Assembly: GCF_030150285.1 (NCBI RefSeq)
Contig: NZ_JASLGE010000063.1
Coordinates: 1 to 64,000, forward strand
Reading direction: 5' to 3'
Length of the DNA stretch: 64,000 nt
Source of the DNA: Pseudomonas sp.
GTDB taxonomy: Bacteria; Pseudomonadota; Gammaproteobacteria; Pseudomonadales; Pseudomonadaceae
Position numbers and translations under genes: made by a program. Below are positions 1 through 9,493 of the stretch, piece after piece; positions within the stretch are counted from its first letter, which is position 1, and every line of letters starts with the position of its first letter. Under the pieces are notes generated by a model. That model did no database searches. It saw nothing but the letters and a program-made list of their open reading frames with translations, and was not told the origin of the DNA.

Positions 1-28
1 GGTTCTTTGAACCACTTGATGAACACCC

Positions 29-1357
29 ATGGCCAAGAAGCTTTACATCGAAACCCACGGTTGCCAGATGAATGAGTACGACAGCTCACGCATGGTCGAT
101 CTGCTGGGTGAACATCAGGCCCTGGAAGTCACAGCGCGCGCTGAAGACGCTGATGTCATCCTGCTCAATACCTGTTCCATTCGTGAGCGTGCCCAAGACC
201 GCGTGTATTCGCAGCTGGGCCGGTGGCGCGAGCTGAAACTGGCCAACCCAGAGATGGTGATTGCCGTCGGCGGTTGCGTGGCCAGCCAGGAGGGCGCGGC
301 CATTCGCGACCGCGCCCCTTACGTGGACGTGGTTTTCGGCCCGCAAACCTTGCACCGTTTGCCGGAAATGATCGACGCAGCCCGCATCACCAAGCTGCCG
401 CAGGTCGATGTGTCGTTCCCGGAAATCGAGAAGTTCGACCATTTGCCCGAGCCGCGTATTGATGGGCCGAGCGCCTACGTGTCGGTGATGGAAGGCTGCA
501 GTAAGTACTGCACGTTCTGCGTGGTGCCTTACACCCGAGGCGAAGAGGTCAGCCGGCCGTTCGATGACGTGCTGAGCGAGGTGCTTCACCTGGCCGAGAA
601 CGGTGTACGCGAAGTTACATTGCTGGGGCAAAATGTTAACGGCTATCGCGGCTTGACTGAAGATGGCCGCCTGGCAGACCTGGCAGAACTCATTCGGGTG
701 GTCGCGGCCATCGACGGGATTGAGCGCATTCGTTACACCACTTCACACCCGCTGGAGTTTTCGGACAGCCTGATCCAGGCCCACGCCGAGGTACCGGAAC
801 TGGTGAAGCACCTGCACTTGCCGGTGCAATCGGGTTCCGACCGCATTCTGTCGGCGATGAAACGCAACCACACGGCATTGGAGTACAAATCCAAGTTGCG
901 CAAACTGCGCGCCGCCGTGCCAGGCATCTGCATCAGTTCCGACTTTATCGTCGGCTTCCCGGGGGAAACCGAGAAAGACTTCGAACAGACCATGAAGTTG
1001 ATTGAGGACGTGGGTTTCGATTTCTCCTACTCCTTCGTGTACAGCCAGCGCCCGGGCACTCCGGCGGCCGACCTGACTGACGACACACCCGAAGCGCGCA
1101 AAAAGGAACGCCTGAACGCGCTGCAACACCGCCTGAACCAGCAAGGTTTTGAGATCAGCCGCCAAATGGTCGGCTCCATTCAGCGGATTTTGGTCACCGA
1201 TTACTCGAAAAAAGACCCTGGCGAACTGCAGGGCCGCACCGAAAACAACCGCATTGTTAACTTCCGCTGTGATAACCCGCAGTTGATCGGGCAATTTGCC
1301 GACGTTCATATCGATGCCGCCCAGCCGCACTCCCTACGGGGCTCGCTGCTGAACTGA
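29..1357 (+). CDS. miaB: tRNA-2-methylthio-N6-dimethylallyladenosine synthase MiaB
   Basis: Radical-SAM methylthiotransferase that adds the 2-methylthio group to i6A37 of tRNAs reading UNN codons. The 442-residue length is normal for the family. The N-terminal UPF0004 domain carries three cluster cysteines at Cys12 (THGCQMNEYD), Cys49 and Cys83. The radical-SAM Cx3Cx2C motif starts at Cys157 (EGCSKYCTFC). A TRAM-like RNA-binding tail follows from about residue 375. It is the first gene of the window and lies upstream of the PhoH-like/ybeY/corC/lnt group, the usual pseudomonad arrangement. The ATG start gives the canonical MAKKLYIETHGC beginning. Confidence 0.97.
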   Translation: MAKKLYIETHGCQMNEYDSSRMVDLLGEHQALEVTARAEDADVILLNTCSIRERAQDRVYSQLGRWRELKLANPEMVIAVGGCVASQEGAAIRDRAPYVDVVFGPQTLHRLPEMIDAARITKLPQVDVSFPEIEKFDHLPEPRIDGPSAYVSVMEGCSKYCTFCVVPYTRGEEVSRPFDDVLSEVLHLAENGVREVTLLGQNVNGYRGLTEDGRLADLAELIRVVAAIDGIERIRYTTSHPLEFSDSLIQAHAEVPELVKHLHLPVQSGSDRILSAMKRNHTALEYKSKLRKLRAAVPGICISSDFIVGFPGETEKDFEQTMKLIEDVGFDFSYSFVYSQRPGTPAADLTDDTPEARKKERLNALQHRLNQQGFEISRQMVGSIQRILVTDYSKKDPGELQGRTENNRIVNFRCDNPQLIGQFADVHIDAAQPHSLRGSLLN

Positions 1358-1390
1358 GGTCGAACACTGTAGCGACCGCTGGTCGCTGGT

Positions 1391-1446
1391 CGACGCTCGC
1401 GTGCTCGCGCTCTTTTAAAAGATCGCGAGCACGCTCGCTCCTGCAG
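1391..1446. repeat. REPIN-like inverted repeat
   Basis: Two GC-rich arms lie either side of a TTTTAAAA centre. The right arm reads GATCGCGAGCACGCTCGCTC and the left arm is an imperfect complement of it. The right arm closely resembles the REP units at 12922-12984 and 13287-13310. It fills much of the 180-bp gap between miaB and the PhoH-like gene and may also act as a transcript-end hairpin for miaB. Confidence 0.65.
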
Positions 1447-1539
1447 AGCGGCAATGATTTATCGCGGCCCTTTCGCGCATGACCTGCTAGCGTTATCCTT
1501 CAGCTCATACCCATTGCCTTAGGGCGGCTAAAAGCGACC

Positions 1540-2559
1540 TTGAACGCACCCATCGAACCACATCGTTTCCTCCTCGAGCCCTTTGAGGCTCGCCGCTTCG
1601 CTAATCTGTGCGGGCAATTCGACGAGCATTTGCGCTTGATCGAGCAACGCCTTGCGATCGAGATCCGCAATCGCGGCAATCAGTTCGAATTGATCGGCGA
1701 TCCAAAAACCACCGCGACCGCAGAAAACCTGCTGCGTCGCCTGTACCGCGAAACCCAGGCCACAGAGCTTTCGCCGGACATGGTGCACCTGTTCTTGCAG
1801 GAATCCGCTGTCGAAGAGCTCGCCAGCAACCCGGTGGCCGAAGCCAGCGTTTCACTGCGCACCAAAAAGGGCATGATCCGCCCTCGCGGGATCAATCAGC
1901 AGCGCTACGTGAAGGAAATTCTCGGTAACGACATCAACTTCGGTATTGGCCCGGCCGGTACAGGCAAGACTTACCTCGCCGTGGCCTGCGCCGTTGATGC
2001 ACTGGAGCGCGAGCAGATCCGCCGCATCCTGCTGGTGCGCCCGGCGGTTGAAGCGGGCGAAAAGCTCGGTTTCCTGCCCGGCGACCTGTCGCAAAAAATC
2101 GACCCGTACCTGCGCCCGCTGTACGACGCGCTCTACGAAATGCTGGGCTTCGAATACGTGGCCAAGCTGATCGAACGTCAGATCATTGAAGTGGCACCGC
2201 TGGCTTATATGCGCGGCCGTACACTGAACAACAGCTTCATTATTCTCGACGAAAGCCAGAACACCACCGTTGAGCAGATGAAGATGTTCCTGACGCGTAT
2301 CGGCTTCGGCTCTACTGCGGTCATCACGGGCGACATTACTCAGATCGACCTGCCCAAGGGCACCAAGTCCGGCCTGAACCATGTCATCGAAGTGCTCAAG
2401 GATGTTCCGGGTATCAGCTTTACCCACTTCCAGTCCAAGGACGTGGTGCGGCACCCGCTGGTGCAGCGCATCGTCGAAGCCTATGGCCGTTATGAGCAGG
2501 AAGCCGCCGACAAACTGGCCGCTCTGCCTGCTGCCAAGGATTACCGCAACGATGCTTGA
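1540..2559 (+). CDS. ybeZ: PhoH-like ATPase YbeZ
   Basis: Cytoplasmic PhoH-family NTPase of 339 residues, linked to RNA metabolism and partner of the endonuclease YbeY encoded next door. Walker A is GPAGTGKT at about residue 138 and Walker B is FIILDE at about 234. A TTG start at 1540 fits the reading frame and is preceded by a purine-rich AGGGCGG. The 3' end overlaps ybeY by 8 nt, suggesting translational coupling. The order ybeZ-ybeY-ybeX-lnt is a classic conserved operon. Confidence 0.93.
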   Translation: MNAPIEPHRFLLEPFEARRFANLCGQFDEHLRLIEQRLAIEIRNRGNQFELIGDPKTTATAENLLRRLYRETQATELSPDMVHLFLQESAVEELASNPVAEASVSLRTKKGMIRPRGINQQRYVKEILGNDINFGIGPAGTGKTYLAVACAVDALEREQIRRILLVRPAVEAGEKLGFLPGDLSQKIDPYLRPLYDALYEMLGFEYVAKLIERQIIEVAPLAYMRGRTLNNSFIILDESQNTTVEQMKMFLTRIGFGSTAVITGDITQIDLPKGTKSGLNHVIEVLKDVPGISFTHFQSKDVVRHPLVQRIVEAYGRYEQEAADKLAALPAAKDYRNDA

Positions 2560-3013
2560 GCTAGACCTGCAATTGGCAACCGAGGCTAGCGCCCCGACCG
2601 AAGCCCAGTTCCGCCAATGGTGCGAACTGGCCCTGCGCCAGCGCACAGCGGACTCAGAAATGACCATTCGTCTGGTAGACGAAACCGAGGGCCGCGAGCT
2701 TAATCACACTTGGCGCGAAAAAGACTACGCGACCAACGTGCTGTCCTTTCCGGCAGACGTGCCCGACGAGTTCCTGGATATCCCGTTACTGGGCGATCTG
2801 GTGATTTGCGTGGCCGTGGTCGAACGCGAAGCTGCTGAACAAGGCAAATCCCTTGAGGCCCACTGGGCCCACCTAGTGATTCATGGCTGCTTGCATCTTC
2901 TGGGTTACGACCATATAGAAGACGAAGAAGCCGAAGAAATGGAAGCACTGGAACGAACGTTGCTTGCAGAACTGGGTCATCCGGACCCGTATGCAGACGA
3001 CGACACTGATTAA
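2552..3013 (+). CDS. ybeY: endoribonuclease YbeY
   Basis: Single-strand-specific endoribonuclease of 153 residues acting in 16S rRNA 3'-end maturation and late 70S quality control. The zinc-binding signature HGCLHLLGYDH lies at about residues 110-120. I chose the ATG at 2552, overlapping the end of ybeZ by 8 nt, because it gives the family-typical MLELDLQ start. The open frame extends upstream, but only inside ybeZ. The C-terminus is acidic. Confidence 0.95.
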   Translation: MLELDLQLATEASAPTEAQFRQWCELALRQRTADSEMTIRLVDETEGRELNHTWREKDYATNVLSFPADVPDEFLDIPLLGDLVICVAVVEREAAEQGKSLEAHWAHLVIHGCLHLLGYDHIEDEEAEEMEALERTLLAELGHPDPYADDDTD

Positions 3014-3051
3014 CACCCACTGAAATAACCAAGGGATACGAGTAAATCGCT

Positions 3052-3891
3052 ATGAGCGAAGACCGATCGAGCAACGGGCAAAAGTCATGGTTGGGTAAGC
3101 TGACCCAGGCCTTTGCCCATGAGCCGAAAAACCGCCAGGAGCTGCTTGAGCTGCTGCGCGAAGCACATCAGAACAAACTGTTGGACAGTGAAGCGCTGGC
3201 CATCGTCGAAGGTGCCATTCAAGTGGCTGACCTGCAGGTTCGGGACATCATGGTCCCGCGTTCGCAGATGATCAGCATCAAGGCGACCCAGACACCTCGC
3301 GAATTTCTCCCGTCCATCATCGATGCCGCGCACTCGCGCTACCCGGTGATCGGCGAAAGCCACGATGACGTCCTGGGCGTCCTGCTGGCCAAGGATTTGC
3401 TGCCGTTGATCCTTCAAGAGAACGGCGACAAGTTCAATATCAAGGACTTGCTGCGTCCGGCGACATTTGTTCCCGAGTCCAAGCGCCTTAATGTATTGCT
3501 GCGTGAGTTTCGCGCCAACCATAACCACATGGCCATCGTCATTGACGAATACGGCGGCGTGGCGGGCCTGGTGACGATTGAAGACGTGCTGGAACAAATT
3601 GTCGGTGACATCGAAGACGAACACGATGTTGAAGAAGACAGCTACATCAAGCCGCTGCCCAGCGGTGACTTCTTGATCAAGGCACTGACCCCGATCGAAA
3701 ACTTCAACGAGTTCTTCGACACCGAATACTCCGATGACGAGTTCGACACCGTGGGTGGCCTGGTCATGAGTGCATTCGGGCACCTGCCCAAACGCAATGA
3801 GATCACCGAAATCGGCCCCTATCGATTCCGCATCCTGAATGCCGATAGCCGCCGGATTCATTTGATCCGCCTCACGCCTGTCGCCCGCTAA
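3052..3891 (+). CDS. corC: CorC/YbeX family transporter-associated CBS protein
   Basis: Protein of 279 residues with a tandem CBS pair (about residues 65-190, around DIMVPRSQM and IVIDEYGGVAGLVT) and a C-terminal CorC/HlyC domain (about 205-278). There are no membrane segments, so it is the soluble E. coli YbeX type. The family is linked to magnesium/cobalt homeostasis and, through its conserved neighbours YbeZ and YbeY, to ribosome maturation. It sits 38 nt after ybeY and 21 nt before lnt, consistent with one operon. Confidence 0.93.
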   Translation: MSEDRSSNGQKSWLGKLTQAFAHEPKNRQELLELLREAHQNKLLDSEALAIVEGAIQVADLQVRDIMVPRSQMISIKATQTPREFLPSIIDAAHSRYPVIGESHDDVLGVLLAKDLLPLILQENGDKFNIKDLLRPATFVPESKRLNVLLREFRANHNHMAIVIDEYGGVAGLVTIEDVLEQIVGDIEDEHDVEEDSYIKPLPSGDFLIKALTPIENFNEFFDTEYSDDEFDTVGGLVMSAFGHLPKRNEITEIGPYRFRILNADSRRIHLIRLTPVAR

Positions 3892-3912
3892 ACACCACCA
3901 CCAAGGATTGAA

Positions 3913-5436
3913 ATGCGCTGGATAACCTCCCCCGGCTGGCCCGGTAACTTGCTGGCCGTGGCGGCCGGCGCACTGACAACCCTGGCGCTGGCACCTTTCG
4001 ATATCTGGCCTTTGGCGCTGGTGGCCTTGGCCCTTTTCTACCTCGGCCTGCGCGACCTGTCCCCCAAGCAGGCGCTTGGCCGTGGCTGGTGCTACGGTTT
4101 TGGCCTGTTTGGCGCGGGTACCAGCTGGATCTACTACAGCATTCACCACTTCGGTGGGGCTTCGGTACTGCTGGCCGGCTTTCTGATGCTGCTGTTCACG
4201 GCCGCTATCGCCTGGTTCTTTGCCCTCCCCGCCTGGCTGTGGGCCCGCTGGATACGCCGCAACGAAGCACCGCTGGCCGACGCACTGGCATTTGCCGCAC
4301 TGTGGGTCGCCCAAGAAGCGTTTCGGGGCTGGTTTCTCACCGGTTTCCCTTGGCTCTATTCGGGCTACAGCCAGCTGGACGGGCCCTTGGCCGGGCTCGC
4401 ACCGCTCGGTGGCATGTGGCTGATTTCTTTCGCGCTCGCGTTAACTGCCGCTTTGTTGTGCAACGTTACGCGCCTGCTCAAAACCCGACGCCTCACCTTT
4501 ATTGGCCTCGGCCTGTTGTTACTGGCCGGCCCTTGGTGCATCGGCCAGGCCCTTAAACATCACGCCTGGACCAGCCCTTCGGGTGAACCGCTGAGTGTGG
4601 CGGCGATTCAGGGCAACATTGAACAAAGCATGAAATGGGATCCCGCGCAGCTCAACGCGCAACTGGCCCTGTACCGCGACCTGACATTGAGCTCCCGACG
4701 TGTCGATTTGATTGTCTGGCCCGAAACGGCCATCCCGGTGCTCAAGGAAAACGCCGAAGGCTACCTGAGCATGATGGGAAACTTTGCCGCCGACCGCCAT
4801 TCCGCACTGATTACCGGTGTGCCCATTCGCCAGGAAGTGCGCCACGAACCCCGCTATTTCAACGGCATCACCGCCGTGGGCGAAGGCGATGGTATTTACC
4901 TGAAACAAAAACTGGTGCCCTTTGGAGAGTACGTTCCGCTTCAGGATGTGCTGCGTGGGCTGATTGCATTCTTTGACCTGCCCATGTCGGACTTTGCCCG
5001 CGGCCCTTCCGACCAGCCGATGCTGCAAGCCAAGGGTTATCAGATTGCGCCGCTGATTTGCTATGAAGTGGTCTATCCGGATTTCGTGGCAGGCCTGGCC
5101 GCCCAGAGCGATATTTTGCTGACCATCAGCAACGACACCTGGTTCGGCACTTCAATCGGCCCGCTGCAACACTTGCAAATGGCGCAAATGCGCGCGTTGG
5201 AAGCCGGTCGCTGGATGATCCGTGCAACCAACAACGGCGTCACCGGGCTGATCAACCCCTTCGGTCAAATCACGGCGCAGATCCCGCAGTTCGAGCGCGG
5301 CATTCTGTATGGCGAAGTGGTGCCCATGCACAACCTGACGCCTTACCTGCAATGGCGCTCATGGCCGCTGATCGTTCTGTGCTGCGTGCTGATCGGCTGG
5401 GCACTGATCACCCGACGGATGGCCAAGACCCTCTGA
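3913..5436 (+). CDS. lnt: apolipoprotein N-acyltransferase Lnt
   Basis: Inner-membrane enzyme that adds the third acyl chain to the N-terminal cysteine of periplasm-facing lipoproteins. It has 507 residues, with about seven hydrophobic segments in the first 215 and one near the C-terminus. The nitrilase-like domain holds the expected catalytic triad: Glu in VWPETAIP, Lys in LKQKLVPFGE and Cys in LICYEVVYP. Several substrates of this pathway are encoded in the window (LptE, RlpA, the lytic transglycosylase, the MORN-C13 protein). A perfect hairpin follows the stop codon. Confidence 0.96.
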   Translation: MRWITSPGWPGNLLAVAAGALTTLALAPFDIWPLALVALALFYLGLRDLSPKQALGRGWCYGFGLFGAGTSWIYYSIHHFGGASVLLAGFLMLLFTAAIAWFFALPAWLWARWIRRNEAPLADALAFAALWVAQEAFRGWFLTGFPWLYSGYSQLDGPLAGLAPLGGMWLISFALALTAALLCNVTRLLKTRRLTFIGLGLLLLAGPWCIGQALKHHAWTSPSGEPLSVAAIQGNIEQSMKWDPAQLNAQLALYRDLTLSSRRVDLIVWPETAIPVLKENAEGYLSMMGNFAADRHSALITGVPIRQEVRHEPRYFNGITAVGEGDGIYLKQKLVPFGEYVPLQDVLRGLIAFFDLPMSDFARGPSDQPMLQAKGYQIAPLICYEVVYPDFVAGLAAQSDILLTISNDTWFGTSIGPLQHLQMAQMRALEAGRWMIRATNNGVTGLINPFGQITAQIPQFERGILYGEVVPMHNLTPYLQWRSWPLIVLCCVLIGWALITRRMAKTL

Positions 5437-5439
5437 GTG

Positions 5440-5477
5440 ATGGCCCGCAGAACGGACAGTGCCGCTCTGCGGGCCAT
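5440..5477. terminator. hairpin between convergent lnt and ydcF-like gene
   Basis: Perfect 12-bp stem ATGGCCCGCAGA / TCTGCGGGCCAT with a 14-nt loop, located 3 nt after the lnt stop and 3 nt before the convergent stop of the next gene. There is no long T-run on either side, so it may work as a bidirectional hairpin block and not as a classic intrinsic terminator. Confidence 0.6.
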
Positions 5478-5480
5478 TAC

Positions 5481-6242
5481 TCAGCGATAGAACAACGGGT
5501 AGGCTATCTGCCCAACCACCTCGTTGAGCAATAAGCCAGACTGACCGATTGACTTGTACTCGGGCAGCCACCCACCCAACGGCCGCGCATTATCCCCGCT
5601 CAAAAACCCGACAGGCGCGGGCACAACCTCGAACCCGGCCTGTTCAAAGCTCCAGACCGAGCGGGGCATATGCCAGGCATGCGTCACCACGACCACCCGC
5701 TTGATGCCCAGGGGCAGCAGCATATCGGCTGACAGACGGGCGTTTTCCCATGTGGTACGGCTCTGCCCTTCCTGCCAGCGTACCGTCACACCAAAGTCAT
5801 CGCGCAGCGAATCAGCCATGATCTGCGCCTCACTGAGTGGCTGACCAAAGGGCGCGCCACCCGTCACCAAGACCGGAAGGCCCGAAGCCTTGGCCAAGCG
5901 GGCGGCGTAACGCTGTCGCTCCAACCCGATACCGGTGGGCTGATCGCTGCCCCAGGCAGGATCACCCTGTTCGCGCCCTGAACCCAATACCACAATTGCA
6001 TCGGCACGCCCCGCCAGTGTGGCCCATTGGCTTTGAACCAGGGCCGGCTCACGCTCAATCGCCCGCGCGCCCCACTCCACCACCACAGGCAGGCTCATCA
6101 GCCAAAAGCCGCCCAGCCCCAGAAAAAACAAGACACCTGCCAGTCGTGGGCGAGTACACCGCAACCACCAGGCGAGCAACAAAAGCAGCAAAAACAGGCC
6201 TGGCGGCAAAAGAAGGGATTTAACGAAATATCGAACAGGCAT
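5481..6242 (-). CDS. YdcF/ElyC-type DUF218 membrane protein
   Basis: Protein of 253 residues with two N-terminal hydrophobic segments (about 9-26 and 34-56) followed by a DUF218 domain starting at AIVVLGSG (about 85). ElyC and SanA relatives act in envelope or undecaprenyl-carrier homeostasis, but the exact reaction is not established, so I give no symbol. It is convergent with lnt. On the minus strand its GGAG ribosome-binding site and the A of its start codon fall inside a perfect hairpin (6242-6265). Confidence 0.85.
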   Translation of the reverse strand: MPVRYFVKSLLLPPGLFLLLLLLAWWLRCTRPRLAGVLFFLGLGGFWLMSLPVVVEWGARAIEREPALVQSQWATLAGRADAIVVLGSGREQGDPAWGSDQPTGIGLERQRYAARLAKASGLPVLVTGGAPFGQPLSEAQIMADSLRDDFGVTVRWQEGQSRTTWENARLSADMLLPLGIKRVVVVTHAWHMPRSVWSFEQAGFEVVPAPVGFLSGDNARPLGGWLPEYKSIGQSGLLLNEVVGQIAYPLFYR

Positions 6243-6265
6243 CGGGCATCTCCATAGATGCCCGA
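6242..6265 (-). promoter_or_regulatory. hairpin covering the ribosome-binding site of the DUF218 gene
   Basis: A perfect 10-bp stem, TCGGGCATCT / AGATGCCCGA with a 4-nt loop. Read on the minus strand, the GGAG Shine-Dalgarno spans loop and stem, and the 3' arm ends on the first base of the ATG at 6242. Such a structure could limit translation or respond to temperature, but it could also be the hairpin of a terminator for the gene at 6360-6644. Confidence 0.45.
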
Positions 6266-6359
6266 AGCCTAAGGGGGTTGAAGGGGCGTATCAACAGGGC
6301 AGATTCATCACTCGCACACCTGTTGCCTCAATCCGGGACCTGCGTGTTGCGCAACCGCC

Positions 6360-6644
6360 CTACTTTCCCTGCACCCTGTCTTTAAGCCAGATGACCTTGG
6401 CTGTATGGGTGGCACTTTCTACATTCATACTGCCTTGCGAGCGTTTATCAGCCTCACGCCCGATCCGGTTCAAATACACGTTGATCAACTCCAGCTCGGC
6501 ACGGCTCAAACCTCGCAATTCCAAATCGGCAGGGCGCTCACCCCTTAGTCGCACTGCCGTTCTTGCTGAATCAAGAGCCACACTCAAACGATCAATCAAA
6601 CGCTCATACACCTCCGTTGTTGCGCTTCGTTGCAACTCTGCCAT
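6360..6644 (-). CDS. small conserved-type hypothetical protein (possible YbeL/DUF1451 relative)
   Basis: Soluble, charged 94-residue protein, predicted mainly helical, with no cysteines, signal peptide or membrane segment. The stretch LRGLSRAELELINVYLNR resembles the helical N-terminal part of YbeL-type zinc-ribbon proteins, which in E. coli also lie next to leuS. The zinc ribbon itself is absent, so that link is only a guess. A weakly purine-rich stretch (CATGAGGTGAACGG when read on the minus strand) precedes the ATG. It is divergent from leuS across a 234-bp gap in which I see no strong promoter. Confidence 0.6.
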   Translation of the reverse strand: MAELQRSATTEVYERLIDRLSVALDSARTAVRLRGERPADLELRGLSRAELELINVYLNRIGREADKRSQGSMNVESATHTAKVIWLKDRVQGK

Positions 6645-6878
6645 CCGTTCACCTCATGAAGGAAATATCTATCCCCAAGGAGAGCTTAGACCTGCCTGTC
6701 AGAGCAGTAGGCTGTAGCGACCAACGGAGTGATTAGACAATCAGGGTTTCCCTCGATAGAGGGGGGTCATGTATGCTACCTGACTTCCTGTAACTCCTAC
6801 TCCAGCCTGACCGGGCCAAGCAATACCCGGCGCTAAGTTGAAGAGGATTAGGCCACCCATTCATTAGTACAAGTAGCC

Positions 6879-9485
6879 ATGCACGAACACTATCAGCCCC
6901 GTGAAATAGAAGCCGCCACCCAATCCTTCTGGGACACTCAAAAGTCCTTCGAAGTCAGCGAAGATCTAGGCAAGGAAACCTACTACTGCCTATCGATGTT
7001 CCCTTACCCGAGCGGCAAGCTACACATGGGGCACGTGCGTAACTACACCATCGGTGACGTGATCTCGCGTTACCAGCGCATGCTGGGTAAAAATGTGCTG
7101 CAGCCGATGGGCTGGGACGCCTTTGGCATGCCGGCCGAAAATGCCGCGATGAAAAACAACGTCGCGCCGGCCAAATGGACCTACGAAAACATCGCCTACA
7201 TGAAAACCCAGCTACGCAGCCTGGGCCTGGCCGTTGACTGGTCCCGCGAGATCACTACCTGCAAACCCGACTACTACCGTTGGGAACAATGGCTGTTCAC
7301 TCGCCTGTTCGAAAAAGGCGTGATCTACCGCAAGAACGGCACCGTCAACTGGGACCCGGTCGACCAGACCGTGCTGGCCAACGAGCAAGTAATCGATGGC
7401 CGCGGATGGCGTTCCGGCGCGCTGATCGAAAAGCGCGAAATCCCGATGTACTACTTCAAGATCACCGCGTATGCGGATGAACTGCTGGAAAGCCTCGACG
7501 ACATGCCCGGCTGGCCCGAGCAAGTCAAAACCATGCAGCGCAACTGGATTGGCAAATCCCGCGGCATGGAAGTGCAGTTCCCTTACAACGTCGACTCCAT
7601 CGGCCAGGAAGGCACCCTAAAAGTCTTCACCACCCGCCCGGACACCCTGATGGGTGCCACCTATGTCGCCGTGGCAGCCGAGCACCCGCTGGCCACTCTG
7701 GCCGCGCAAAACAACCCTGAGCTGCAAGCATTTATCGCTGAATGCAAGGCCGGCAGTGTTGCCGAAGCCGACATGGCAACCCAGGAAAAAAAGGGCCTGC
7801 CCACGTCGCTGTTCGTCGAACACCCGCTGACTGGCGAAAAACTCACGGTATGGGTCGCCAACTACGTGTTGATGCACTACGGCGACGGCGCAGTAATGGC
7901 TGTTCCGGCACACGACGAGCGCGACTTCGAATTTGCAACCAAGTACAGCCTGCCGATCAAGCCGGTCGTGCGCACCGGTGCGGGTGACGAAACGCCAGCA
8001 CCGTGGCAAGACGCCTACGGCGAGCGCGGCACATTGATCAACTCCAGCGAATTCGACGGCCTTGATTTCGACGCCGCCTTCAGCGCGATTGAAGCTGCCC
8101 TGACGGCCAAAGGCCTTGGCCAGTCGCGCACTCAGTTCCGCCTGCGCGACTGGGGCATCAGCCGCCAACGCTATTGGGGCTGCCCGATCCCGATCATCCA
8201 CTGCGAAAGCTGCGGTGACGTGCCGGTGCCGGAAGACCAATTGCCGGTGATATTGCCGGAAGACGTCGTGCCGGATGGTGCAGGTTCGCCATTGGCCCGC
8301 ATGCCTGAGTTCTACGAGTGCGCCTGCCCGAAATGCGGGGCGCCGGCCAAGCGTGAAACTGACACCATGGACACCTTTGTCGAGTCGTCCTGGTATTACG
8401 CGCGCTACGCGTCGCCGCACTATACCGAGGGCTTGGTTGAAAAATCAGCGGCTGATCACTGGTTGCCGGTTGATCAGTACATCGGCGGTATTGAGCACGC
8501 GATCTTGCACCTGCTGTACGCGCGCTTCTTCCACAAGCTGATGCGCGACGAAGGCCTGGTCAGTTCCAACGAGCCGTTCAAGAACCTGCTGACCCAAGGC
8601 ATGGTGGTCGCAGAGACCTATTTCCGCTCGCTGGACAACGGCGGCAAGGACTTTTTCAACCCGGACGACGTGGAAGTCGAACGTGATGCCAAGGCCAAGA
8701 TCATCGGTGCCAAGCTCAAGTCGGACGGCCTGCCGGTGGAAATCGGCGGCACACAGAAGATGTCCAAATCGCTGAACAACGGTGTCGATCCTCAATCGAT
8801 GATTGAGCAGTACGGGGCAGATACCTGCCGCCTGTTCATGATGTTTGCCTCGCCACCTGACGCAAGCCTGGAGTGGTCCGATGCTGGCGTAGAAGGTTCG
8901 CATCGCTTCCTCAAGCGCGTCTGGCGTCTGGCCCATGCGCACGTTGGCCGTGGTCTGCCGGGCAAACTGGATATCGCCAGCCTGAACGACGAGCAAAAGA
9001 TCATCCGCCGCAGCACCCACCTGGCCATCAAGCAAGCCAGCCAGGACGTGGGCCAGCACCACAAATTCAACACGGCCATCGCCCAGGTGATGACCCTGAT
9101 GAACGTGTTGGAAAAAGCGCCGCACGCCACCGAGCAAGAACGCGCCCTGGTGCAGGAAGGCCTGGAAACGGTTGCCCTGTTGCTGGCTCCGATCACCCCG
9201 CATATCAGCCACGAACTGTGGAACCAACTGGGCCACATCGGTGCGGTCATCGACGCTCCGTGGCCGATGCTGGACGAAAGCGCGCTGGTGCAAGACACCC
9301 TGCAACTGGTGATTCAGGTCAACGGCAAGCTGCGTGGCCAGATCGAAATGCCAACCGGCGCTACACGTGAAGACGTTGAAGCGGCTGCCCGCGTCAATGA
9401 AAACGTGCTGCGCTTTACCGAAGGGCTGACGATCCGCAAAGTGATCGTAGTACCCGGCAAGCTGGTCAATATCGTCGCGAGCTAA
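6879..9485 (+). CDS. leuS: leucyl-tRNA synthetase
   Basis: Class I aminoacyl-tRNA synthetase of 868 residues that charges tRNA-Leu in the cytoplasm. The HIGH-type motif appears as KLHMGHVRNYTIGD at about residues 48-61. The CP1 editing domain contains TTRPDTLMGATY at about 251-262. A KMSKS loop (QKMSKSLNNG) lies at about 627-636. The C-terminal domain ends VPGKLVNIV. The gene leads the conserved leuS-lptE-holA group. Its leader has no T-box or obvious leader peptide. Confidence 0.98.
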   Translation: MHEHYQPREIEAATQSFWDTQKSFEVSEDLGKETYYCLSMFPYPSGKLHMGHVRNYTIGDVISRYQRMLGKNVLQPMGWDAFGMPAENAAMKNNVAPAKWTYENIAYMKTQLRSLGLAVDWSREITTCKPDYYRWEQWLFTRLFEKGVIYRKNGTVNWDPVDQTVLANEQVIDGRGWRSGALIEKREIPMYYFKITAYADELLESLDDMPGWPEQVKTMQRNWIGKSRGMEVQFPYNVDSIGQEGTLKVFTTRPDTLMGATYVAVAAEHPLATLAAQNNPELQAFIAECKAGSVAEADMATQEKKGLPTSLFVEHPLTGEKLTVWVANYVLMHYGDGAVMAVPAHDERDFEFATKYSLPIKPVVRTGAGDETPAPWQDAYGERGTLINSSEFDGLDFDAAFSAIEAALTAKGLGQSRTQFRLRDWGISRQRYWGCPIPIIHCESCGDVPVPEDQLPVILPEDVVPDGAGSPLARMPEFYECACPKCGAPAKRETDTMDTFVESSWYYARYASPHYTEGLVEKSAADHWLPVDQYIGGIEHAILHLLYARFFHKLMRDEGLVSSNEPFKNLLTQGMVVAETYFRSLDNGGKDFFNPDDVEVERDAKAKIIGAKLKSDGLPVEIGGTQKMSKSLNNGVDPQSMIEQYGADTCRLFMMFASPPDASLEWSDAGVEGSHRFLKRVWRLAHAHVGRGLPGKLDIASLNDEQKIIRRSTHLAIKQASQDVGQHHKFNTAIAQVMTLMNVLEKAPHATEQERALVQEGLETVALLLAPITPHISHELWNQLGHIGAVIDAPWPMLDESALVQDTLQLVIQVNGKLRGQIEMPTGATREDVEAAARVNENVLRFTEGLTIRKVIVVPGKLVNIVAS

Positions 9486-9493
9486 TAGGAACA

